Shown: piece by piece, positions 25,501 through 31,829 of the stretch
How the letters are laid out: every line of letters begins with the position of its first letter
Position numbering within the stretch: position 1 is the stretch's first letter
NCBI RefSeq assembly: GCF_000235425.2
Contig: NZ_KI912266.1
Coordinates: 3,663,671-3,727,670 of the forward strand
Direction: 5' to 3'
Length of the DNA: 64,000 nucleotides
From: Pseudofrankia saprophytica
GTDB taxonomy: Bacteria; Actinomycetota; Actinomycetes; Frankiales; Frankiaceae
Notes under the pieces: generated by a model
The model's input: the letters and a program-made list of their open reading frames with translations, nothing else
Database searches by the model: none
Told to the model about the DNA's origin: nothing
Position numbers and translations under genes: made by a program

Positions 25501-25832
25501 AGCGTGAGCTCGGCGAGGGCAGCGGCGGCGCTGACCTCGGACGACGGGCCGGTCTCGTCCCGTTCCGCCTCCTCCCACAGCGACCAACGGGAACCGAGCG
25601 CCTCGCGCGCGCGACCCACCAGGTGGTCGACCTCGCGGGCACGCCAGTCGGCGTTGCCGGTCAGTGCTCGGCCGCGCGCCTTGTCCAGCTCGCCGCGGCG
25701 CGTGGCCAGCGCGGTGTCGGCCTTCTCGATCGCCTGCTCGGTTCGCTGGATGACGCGGTGGGCGTCGGTGCGCACCTGGTCCCACCGGCCGGCCAGATCT
25801 CGCACCGGACCGCCCGCGGCCGTCTCACTCAT
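22554..25832 (-). CDS. FtsK/SpoIIIE-type ATPase with N-terminal helical domain (EccC-like)
   Basis: The protein has 1092 residues. The first 230 or so look helical (long Glu/Arg/Ala runs, possible coiled coil). Residues about 230-450 resemble an ATPase domain whose P-loop is degenerate. The central domain has Walker A GMTGAGKST near residues 538-546, Walker B LLVVDEF near residue 666, and the FtsK segment YLIDMKQGVEFQEYA. A third, degenerate ATPase-like domain follows from about residue 820. Several ATPase domains in a row recall EccC of type VII secretion. No transmembrane helices are obvious at the N-terminus, unlike EccC. It is last of three same-strand genes with a WXG100-like protein and a coiled-coil protein. 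Confidence 0.82.
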   Translation of the reverse strand: MSETAAGGPVRDLAGRWDQVRTDAHRVIQRTEQAIEKADTALATRRGELDKARGRALTGNADWRAREVDHLVGRAREALGSRWSLWEEAERDETGPSSEVSAAAALAELTLAVRRLRSPLRRKRHWVAVAVAAVRRCDDLIARSGADAARKWQEGMQAATRGRNEAVQDALNAWRRDLAQLRRTVDALRAELDAAMPPADADWSAWHPLSQPVDALRIGTYSRRGCEDEPLTVPALFPFPGTTNLVVRAGRGVPGRADAVLGVVGRMLASIPAGRLRLSVIDPIALGSAVRSLAGLNSDDVRLMDDPLVRPQEIENKLTELVERIGRVDRDLLGPHRLGSLVEFNRRPGARPEPYHVVVVFDFPRGFTTPESRTRLDQVMLNGPRCGVYTILVIAQDSADYPHHLAMGEDGQVTTGPAVLTPAAVGEWTFELEHPAASSWEASEVLRTVVDRVADAARDADRVVVTPKRMFDLLPVATRPELGGIAGVERLVRLRDPSTWWQADATESLAVPLGTYGLDDLMVMRLGDGTRNHVMIAGMTGAGKSTLLHTLITVAAVLYSPAELELYLIDMKQGVEFQEYARRALPHARVVAMHSQREFGLETMRTLTMEIERRAALFKRYQAADLAGYRRARAEAAGTRTGTGTGTGTGADADADADDPMLARVLLVVDEFHVLFDADDETGREAAGHLATLVRMGRAYGVHVLLASQTPSSPVSMGSDAVRNMEIRIALRCHDQVSRRILAENNPAATELAPRGEAIYNASSGQRGRDTKFQVAYLETADRAALLDTFRALARSRDFPRDPLVYDGDRPGDITSGVFAELAGARREPAAPLRIWLGEPLGLSAPVHTDFAARADRALLAIGDDPANVGVLTAVCASLAAGGVGRGPGRLAAVSVVDFTAVDQRYTAVHEELVTLLPGLRRCGAADALAHVGELAELVEKRTMNDSYTVDLVEDCRFLLLNGLHRCRGISAAPSWSGGAAGLGVPLDYLLREGPEVGVFVVATIDGNGLRRVHRDILNQFGIVLTRQRPQQYDRVDALSGLATNRLRDGQALLNDDGDVIGLRPFQIPPPGWLAAFARGLPPLPRGPEPSS
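23859..23922. repeat. hexanucleotide tandem repeats inside the FtsK-type gene
   Basis: Four copies of GTCCGC (23859-23882) are followed by four copies of GTGCCG, one variant and one further copy (23887-23922). On the coding strand they give an alternating Gly-Thr run followed by an Ala-Asp run, about residues 637-658, between Walker A and Walker B. Six-base units keep the frame when copies are gained or lost. Confidence 0.85.
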
Positions 25833-25932
25833 AGGTCCCGTTCACCCTTTCCCGGGATCCTTCGCGCGCTGCGTCAGTTCCCTCGCGCCCACTCGCGCCC
25901 ATTCACGACCGGTCGGAATCGGACGGGTCTTG

Positions 25933-26865
25933 TTAGAGACCGCCGCCCTGGTTCGCGAGACCGCCGAGTATCCAGTGCACGGCGGCCTGAATGTCGAAGG
26001 CCATGGTCACCGCTTCACGCAGCCCACCGATCATCGGAGCCAGATGGTTTTCCTGATAACGCCGGCCGACACTGTCGTTCCAGCCCTTCTCCAGATCCGC
26101 GGTGCCGACGTCGAGTCCGGCAAGCAGGTCGCCGAGGAGGTCCGCGACACCGCCGACGCCCGCGCCTTCGCCGGCGAACGTCCTGAGGCCGTGCCGTGCG
26201 GGGGCTCCGGCGATCTGCGCCATGAACGCGGGCTGACGCAGGCTCGTCGCGCTCGCGGCCTGCCCCGGCACGTCCGCGAGGTACACGTCCAGCAGGTCCA
26301 GCAGCTCCGCCAGGAGGAAGATCGCGTCCGCCGCGAGGTCACCGAACCGGGTGGCGCACGTCGAGAACGTCCGTCCTCGGTCGACCTGTTCGCGGGCCCG
26401 GCCGCGCAGCGCGAGCGCGTTCTCCCGTAGCCGGACCGTGACAGTCCGTTCCGCTCTCGCGCGCTCCAGCTCCGCCTCGGCCTCCTCGACCTTGCGCCCG
26501 GCCACGTCGAGCGCCTTGGCCGCCCGGCGTTCGGCCTGGAGCGCCGCCTCGGTGTCGACACCCTCTACACCGGCTGTCGCGCCTTCGTTTGCCTGGCCGA
26601 CGGCCGCCTCGGCCTCGCGCAGCGCACAGGCGGCCCGCTCCTCCTCCTCACGCGCGCGTTCCAGCGCCCGCTCGGCCGCGCGTACGGCATTCTCGGCCCT
26701 CGTGAGATCCTGGCTCGTGGCTCGCACCCGCTCCTCGGTCTGCTCGTAGAGGCCGGTCAGCCCGTCACGCTGCGTCACGATGGCGCGGTTGACGCTGGCC
26801 GCCAGGGCGGCGAGCTGGTGCGCGTGCGCGACCAGGACCGCTGGGACCACCGAGACGAGCGCCAC
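25933..26865 (-). CDS. coiled-coil protein of the FtsK/WXG100-like locus
   Basis: I do not recognise a named family for this 310-residue protein. Residues about 25-165 are long charged heptad-like helices (for example RAAERALERAREEEERAACA), strongly suggesting a coiled coil. The C-terminal half is more apolar, with AIFLLAELLDLLDVYLADVPG near residue 182 and Gly-rich turns near the end, and might associate with a membrane or partner. GTG 26865 was chosen, with AGGAG about 10 bases upstream. It lies 39 bases after the WXG100-like gene and 100 before the ATPase, so one operon is likely. Confidence 0.7.
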   Translation of the reverse strand: MALVSVVPAVLVAHAHQLAALAASVNRAIVTQRDGLTGLYEQTEERVRATSQDLTRAENAVRAAERALERAREEEERAACALREAEAAVGQANEGATAGVEGVDTEAALQAERRAAKALDVAGRKVEEAEAELERARAERTVTVRLRENALALRGRAREQVDRGRTFSTCATRFGDLAADAIFLLAELLDLLDVYLADVPGQAASATSLRQPAFMAQIAGAPARHGLRTFAGEGAGVGGVADLLGDLLAGLDVGTADLEKGWNDSVGRRYQENHLAPMIGGLREAVTMAFDIQAAVHWILGGLANQGGGL

Positions 26866-26904
26866 CTGGCATCCACTCCTGGTCGTGCCTGACCTGGCCG
26901 CCGG

Positions 26905-27174
26905 TCAGCTGGCCTCGAGATACTCCGCGAGCTTCTGCGCCTTGTTTCGCAGCTTCGGCGGGATTTCGCCCATTTTGTCCGAAAGTGGCTTGAGCCGGCT
27001 GGTCGATTCCTCCAGCAGGTCGGCGATGTGCCGCCGCGCGTCGTCGTCCCACTCGAGATCGTCAAAGCGCTTGCGCAGCTTCTCCAACTCGGCCTGGGTA
27101 TTTTCGACGAAGGTCTCTATTTCGCCGGCGAAATCCCGTAGCTCAGTCGGGTCCGCGTGTACGCGTCCGGACAT
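26905..27174 (-). CDS. WXG100-like small helical protein
   Basis: The predicted protein has 89 residues, close to the roughly 100 of ESAT-6/WXG100 proteins. It forms two charged helices around a central DLEWDDDARRHI turn near residues 38-49. The Trp-Asp-Asp takes the place of the usual Trp-X-Gly, a variation seen in some actinobacterial members. ATG 27174 fits this size; the open frame extends 28 codons further with unlikely sequence. It is first in the operon, as WXG100 substrates often are. No second WXG100 partner is seen. Confidence 0.65.
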   Translation of the reverse strand: MSGRVHADPTELRDFAGEIETFVENTQAELEKLRKRFDDLEWDDDARRHIADLLEESTSRLKPLSDKMGEIPPKLRNKAQKLAEYLEAS

Positions 27175-27536
27175 GCTGCCTCGCTCAGAAGAAAGGACGT
27201 GGATGCCCGCGGCAGGGACACGCCGCGGAAGAAAGAGACCGGTGGCTGAGCCGGCCAAGGTGGCACCGAGCGGTTGGACCCGCCGGATTCAGGGCGCGAC
27301 CCTGCCGCGCCCAACCGCTGTCGGGTGAGAGCGAGTGGCCATCGGCGGGTTCCCTTCCAGTCCGCACGGGGTCATGGTTCTTCCTCCCGCGGGCCGGGTC
27401 TCGGGGGTCCTGCGTCCCCGGTGGTCACGGCTCGCGGCAGTTACCAACAGAATGGCACGCGGGCCGGCCGGCGGGCAGCGAGTTCTCCTTTTGGTTGTTC
27501 CGGCGCCGTTCCGTTGTTTCGTTTACGGACCTGTGG
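27175..27536. other. intergenic region upstream of the WXG100-like operon
   Basis: These 362 bases separate the divergently ended MerR-type gene from the WXG100-like operon, which must be transcribed from here. A slightly less GC-rich patch lies at 27480-27545. I could not settle on a -35/-10 pair. No conserved reading frame or RNA is apparent. Confidence 0.4.
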
Positions 27537-27570
27537 TCATCGAGGCCGGAGTGGCCGGTGGCCGGGCAGA

Positions 27571-28496
27571 TCATCCGTGGGCGAGTGGGCGCAGCAGCGC
27601 CACGGCGGCGGGGAGGTCGGCGGGTCGTTCGACGGTGGGGGGCAGGTCCGGCCAGCCGGGGCCGGTCGCGACGAGCACGGGTCGGTGCCGGTGGCGCAGG
27701 CAGGCCTGAAGCTGGTGCGGGTCGGCGGTGGTTCCGTATGTGACCAGATGACGACGGCGGTTGGCCGGGTCCGGCGGACGGTCTCCGTGAGCGCCGGCGT
27801 GGGGACGCTGGCGCCGAGCAGGCGGCTGGGCACGTCGTGTTCGGCCAGTGCGGCGGCGAGTGCCTCGAGCGGCAGGCTGTGCTGTTCGTCCGCGGCGCAC
27901 GCGAGCAACAGCCGGGGCGGTCGTGCGCGGTCGGTGGGTCGGGGCACGGCGGCGAGTGCTTCGGAGACGCACCGCGACAGCAGGTGCTCGACCTCGATCA
28001 GCCCGCCGGTGGCGGCGTGCCGGCGCCCAAGGCCGGCGAAAACCGGCCGCAGGACCTCGTCCCAGGTGCCGGCGACTCCTCGTTCCTGGATGGCCGCGGC
28101 GATGATCTCGTGCATCGCGAGCGTGTCGAGCCGCATCGCGGCGCGGGCGAGGCCACGGGCGGCCGGGTCGGCGCGGCCGACCGGGACCGTGCGGCCGCCG
28201 CCGTCGCGGACGGCGGCGGGTGAGCTCCTCGGAGCGTGGTCCTCGGCGAGGGCGGTCCGGGCAGCCTCGGCGGCCGGCAGGCCGCGGGCGGTGAGACGGG
28301 CCATCAGGTCGAGCCTGGCGATGTCGCTCTCGGTGTAGCGGCGGTGTTGCCCGGGGGCGTGGTGGCTGGGTCCGAGGCCGTAGCGTTGATGCCAGGTCCG
28401 CAGGGTGGTGACCGCGACGCCCAGCCGGCGGGCGACGTCACCGGCGCTGGCGGTGTCCTGTTCGGGTGTCGGCTGGCCGGTCATGACTCGCGTCAT
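27571..28496 (-). pseudogene. LitR/CarH-like MerR regulator with B12-binding domain, apparently frameshifted
   Basis: The N-terminus has a MerR helix-turn-helix (DVARRLGVAVTTLRTWHQRYGLGPS). A helical domain and a cobalamin-binding-like domain follow, with ADEQHSLPLEALAAALAEHD as the ExH region that supplies the cobalt ligand in this family. After VVIWSH, near 27735, the frame continues into Pro/Ser-rich nonsense to a stop at 27537. The other minus frame continues the expected family ending, ADPHQLQACLRHRHRPVLVA and GPGWPDLPPTVERPADLPAA, to a stop at 27571. One missing base explains this. It may be a real mutation or a sequence error. These proteins commonly control carotenoid genes in response to light, which fits the upstream isoprenoid synthase. 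Confidence 0.75.
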
Positions 28497-28504
28497 GACT
28501 CGCG
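28481..28504. repeat. 12-base perfect tandem duplication at the gene junction
   Basis: TCATGACTCGCG occurs twice in direct succession (28481-28492 and 28493-28504). It spans the ATGA overlap between the diphosphate synthase stop and the regulator start. It therefore creates two in-frame ATG codons for the regulator, at 28496 and 28484. Confidence 0.85.
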
Positions 28505-29610
28505 CTGGCTGGCCGCGGCGCAGAGGCAGCCAAGCGCCTCGCGGGTCGCCGGGTCGAGCGGAGCCTCGTCGACCGCGGCGAACGCGCAGGCGACCCGCTC
28601 GGAGATCATCCGGTCCAGCTCGGCCGCCGCGCCCGTCCGGGTGAGCAGCGCGGCCAGTCGTGGCAGATCCTCCGGAGCCCGGCGGGCGAGCAGTCGCCGC
28701 AGCTCGTCGGCCTCGGCACCGGTGGCCATGGCGCGGGCGAGTTCCAGCAGCACGGTCGACTTCCCGCGGGCGAGATCCTCGCCGACCGGCTTGCCGGTGA
28801 CCCGCGGGTCGCCGTAGACACCGAGCAGGTCGTCCCGCAGTTGAAATGCCTCGCCCACCGCCATGCCATACCGGGTATATGCCCGCGCCAGCGGACCGTC
28901 GGCGGCCGCACCGCCGAGCACGGCTCCGTAGATCAGCGGTCTTGCCACCGTGTAGCTCGCCGTCTTGAGGCGAGCGACGTGCAACGCGCGCCCGATCGAG
29001 GACGACTCCAGCGCGCCGTCACCCAGCAGGTCCAGGAACTGCCCGGCAATCGCCTCCAGGCGCATGCGGTCGTAGCCCTGACGAGCGGCGATCAGCGTGG
29101 CCGCGGGCAGGTCCGCGCGGCTGGCGAGCCGATCCGCCCAGACCATGCACAGGTCGCCGACGAGGATCGCGGTGCTGCGCCCGAACTCGTCCGGGTCGCC
29201 GGGCAGTCCGAGGGCGACGTGCCGGCGGGCAGCCGCTCGGTGCGCGGTCGGCAGGCCGCGCCGGGTGGCCGAGGCGTCCATGACGTCGTCATGGACGAGT
29301 GCGCACGTGTGCAGAAGCTCCAACGCACCCAACGCCGGCAGAACCGACGTGGCGGGCCGACCCGGCCCGACGGCGCCACGCCACCCCCAGAAGGCGAACG
29401 CGGACCGGAGACGCTTACCGCCGCCGAGCACCATCTGCCGCGCGACGGTGACCAGTACCTCGAGGCCGGGATCCAGGCCCGTCAACGACGCTGACTCGCG
29501 TCCAGGAACTCGGTGAGCAGCCGGTCGACGGAGGTGGCGATCTCCCCGGAACGCGGTGACACGGCGCGGCGCGCGTCGGGGATTGACCTGGTAAGGGCGT
29601 CCTCTGCCAC
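28493..29610 (-). pseudogene. polyprenyl (geranylgeranyl-type) diphosphate synthase, apparent N-terminal frameshift
   Basis: The catalytic body has all family motifs: GGGKRLRSAF, the first Asp-rich LVHDDVMD, the second Asp-rich FQLRDDLLGVYGD, and GKPVGEDLARGKSTVLLELA. It condenses isopentenyl diphosphate with an allylic partner, probably to geranylgeranyl diphosphate. The natural N-terminus appears in another minus frame starting at GTG 29610, whose end SVDRLLTEFLDA is typical of this family. It would join the main frame at ESASLTGLDPGLE near 29505 if one base were restored. Without it the body must start from a TTG near 29492. It is coupled by ATGA to the LitR-like regulator. Confidence 0.75.
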
Positions 29611-29810
29611 GCCGACAGCGTACGCCTGCCGACAGGTTGCGTCGATTTGTGCGTCGAAACACTGGCCGATCGTGGCTGGTGCGCCGTCTGGTCGACGCCG
29701 AACTCACCCAGGGCTGTCAGCCAGGGGGTAGCCGACGTATCCGGTCGAGGGCTGTCTCGGCGGAACGTTCCGTCATGCGGACCCGCCGTTCACCGAGATC
29801 GCCCGGGGGA

Positions 29811-30476
29811 TCAGGCCGAGACGCTCAGGGTGCGGTGGATCGTGGCCGGGTCGGTGAGGGCGTTCGTGGCGACCCGGGCCACCTGGGACCGTGCCACCTT
29901 CATCCCGGCGGTCGTGTCGTCGGTCGTGACGTGCGCCGGCGCGTCGGTCTGGTCGTCGGTGAGCGAGACCGGGCGGATCAGCGTCCAGTCGAGGCCGCTG
30001 CCGCGGACGATCTCCTCCTGGCGCTCGCTGTCGCGGATCTGCGGGGCGAGCAGCAGCGCGAAGACCAGCTTGAGGGACCTGGGCAGCAGCCGGCGGCCCG
30101 CACCGAGGCCGTAGGTGGTCTGCGCGACGAGGCGGGGCACGCCGACCTGTCGCATCGCCGCGACGACGCGCGCCGTTCCCGTCGACCGAACGTCGAGCGG
30201 GGTGGCGGCGCGGCGCGCCAGCCGGACCTTCACCGGGTTGTCACTGATCCCGAGCGTGACGACCACCGCGTCCTGGCCGACCATCGCCTTCGCGAGTGCC
30301 TCGGCGTCCAGCACGTCGCCGTCGACGCGGACCACCTCCCGGTCCCGGTCGGCCGGCCCCAGGTCCGCGGCGCTCGCCGATCGCGCGAACGCGGTCACCC
30401 GGTGGCCTTCGGCCGCCAGCGCCCGGACCGCCGCGGCGCCGCTGCCCCTGCTCGCTCCTACGACCAGCACGTTCAT
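29811..30476 (-). CDS. NAD(P)-binding atypical SDR (NmrA/SDR a5-like)
   Basis: A 221-residue Rossmann protein. The dinucleotide motif is VLVVGASRGSGAAAVRALAAEGH at residues 3-25. DGDVLDAEAL near residue 54 and VAQTTYGLGAG near residue 122 fit the NAD(P)H-binding atypical SDR group. Such proteins reduce quinone-like substrates or act as redox sensors. ATG 30476 is chosen over upstream codons whose translation is Arg/Pro-rich. It is divergent from the AraC regulator at 30603, which probably controls it. Confidence 0.8.
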   Translation of the reverse strand: MNVLVVGASRGSGAAAVRALAAEGHRVTAFARSASAADLGPADRDREVVRVDGDVLDAEALAKAMVGQDAVVVTLGISDNPVKVRLARRAATPLDVRSTGTARVVAAMRQVGVPRLVAQTTYGLGAGRRLLPRSLKLVFALLLAPQIRDSERQEEIVRGSGLDWTLIRPVSLTDDQTDAPAHVTTDDTTAGMKVARSQVARVATNALTDPATIHRTLSVSA

Positions 30477-30602
30477 CGTCTGCCTCCTTCTCGCGGTTCC
30501 CCGCGGTCCGCCGTTCGGACCTGGTTCCACGATCACGCGACGCGGTCGGACGTACAATGCTCGGAAGCCCGGCTCGATTGCTCATCCGTCCAGGGGGGCG
30601 CG

Positions 30603-31553
30603 GTGGCCGACGTTCTTGACGAGACGCTCGCCCACTTCGGTATGACCGGCGTCTTCTACGCGGTCTCGGAGCTGAGCGCGCCGTGGGGGATCGGCATCCC
30701 GCCGATCCGCGACACCGTGATGTTCCACCTGCTCACCGAGGGCGAGTCCCTCGTCGTCGACGTGGAGGGCCAGCGGGCCACCTCGGGTGTTGGTGAGCTG
30801 GTGCTCGTGCCACACGGAGCGGGCCACGTCGTCGGTTCCGACGCGGACGGGCCGGCGGTGCCGCTGTGGGACCTGCCCCGCGAGGAGGTCACCGAGCGCT
30901 ACGAGCGGATGCGGATCGACGGGGGCGGCGCGCCGGCGCGGCTGATCTGCGGGGCGGTGGAGTTCACCGATCTGGCCGTCGGCCGGCTGATGGCGAGCCT
31001 GCCGCCACTGCTGGTCGCCGAGCAGCGCGACGGCTGGCTGCGCTCGACCGTCGAGGTGATGGCGGCCGAGTGCCGCGCGGCGGCGCCCGGCAGCGCGGTG
31101 GTGACCGCCCGGCTCGCCGACGTCCTCGTCGTCCACGCCGTCCGCGACTGGCTGCACCGCGAGCAGCCGACCCGCGGGTGGGTGGCGGGGGTCCGCGACC
31201 CACACCTCGGCCGCAGCCTGGCCGCGTTCCAGGCCGCGCCCAGCCGGGCCTGGGACCTGCCCGCCCTCGCCGCCGAAGCCGGACTGTCCAGGTCCGCGTT
31301 CGCCGCCCGTTTCACCGAGGTGCTGGGGGAGCCGCCGATGGCCTATGTCACGTCGTGGCGGATGGATCTGGCGGCCAGGCTGCTGGAGGACGGCGAGCTC
31401 AGCGTCGGTCGGGTCGCGGCCCGGGTCGGGTACGCCTCCGAGGCGGCGTTCAACCGGGCGTTCCAGCGGATCAAGGGGGCCACCCCGGGCCGGTGGCGGC
31501 GACCGTCCCCGCTGGAGGACGCGGCCCCGGCGTCACTGACCGGCGTCGACTGA
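30603..31553 (+). CDS. AraC-family regulator with N-terminal cupin domain
   Basis: A 316-residue regulator. Residues about 15-180 form the cupin-type sensor (VMFHLLTEGESLVVDVEG, GELVLVPHGAGHVVG). Residues from about 205 contain two helix-turn-helix motifs (LAAEAGLSRSAFAARFTEVLGEPP and VGRVAARVGYASEAAFNRAFQRIKG). This is the layout of the AraC group that regulates a neighbouring oxidoreductase. GTG 30603 lies directly after a GGGGGCGCG stretch. The 126 bases shared with the divergent reductase gene probably hold its operator. Confidence 0.88.
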   Translation: MADVLDETLAHFGMTGVFYAVSELSAPWGIGIPPIRDTVMFHLLTEGESLVVDVEGQRATSGVGELVLVPHGAGHVVGSDADGPAVPLWDLPREEVTERYERMRIDGGGAPARLICGAVEFTDLAVGRLMASLPPLLVAEQRDGWLRSTVEVMAAECRAAAPGSAVVTARLADVLVVHAVRDWLHREQPTRGWVAGVRDPHLGRSLAAFQAAPSRAWDLPALAAEAGLSRSAFAARFTEVLGEPPMAYVTSWRMDLAARLLEDGELSVGRVAARVGYASEAAFNRAFQRIKGATPGRWRRPSPLEDAAPASLTGVD

Positions 31554-31829
31554 ACAGGACCGGTCCAGACCGCCCGTCGCCCGCCGCTCGTCGTCCGCCG
31601 GCGATGTCACACGCTGGTCAGCGCGGGTGCGGCGCACGGACCAGTTATGATGGCGCCATCAGCTCGTCGAGCTCCTGCCGCGAGTTGTCCGTGCGTCGCA
31701 GCACCCGATTTCTAGCAGCGGCTTCTCAACATCCGCTTCTCGGCATCGGGCCTCCGCTCCGCGCGTAACCGGTCGAGATCCTCGGGTCCCTGGTTGTCGG
31801 CGGGACATCCGCACAGATAGCGATCTTTC
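31554..31829. other. long leader of the DEAD-box helicase gene
   Basis: These 276 bases hold a -10-like TATGAT (31646-31651) overlapping the perfect 14-base palindrome TGATGGCGCCATCA (31648-31661). The hairpin AGCTCGTCGAGCT follows at 31661-31673, then a 25-codon upstream ORF from GTG 31691 to TAA 31768. If transcription starts near 31658 the mRNA leader is about 170 bases. Long leaders are common on cold-induced RNA helicase genes, so control at the RNA level is possible. Confidence 0.4.

Noticed and set aside
22791-26186. A 1131-codon plus-strand frame opposite the FtsK-type gene
   Set aside because: The minus strand carries intact Walker motifs and FtsK signatures. The plus frame is low-complexity and unstructured.
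22554-27174. A complete ESX/type VII secretion system
   Set aside because: Only a WXG100-like protein and an EccC-like ATPase are visible; the membrane core components and mycosin are absent and no second WXG100 gene is present.
28400-29610. Programmed ribosomal frameshifting in the diphosphate synthase or regulator
   Set aside because: I found no X-XXY-YYZ slippery heptamer or following structure at the junctions. A one-base deletion or sequence error is simpler.
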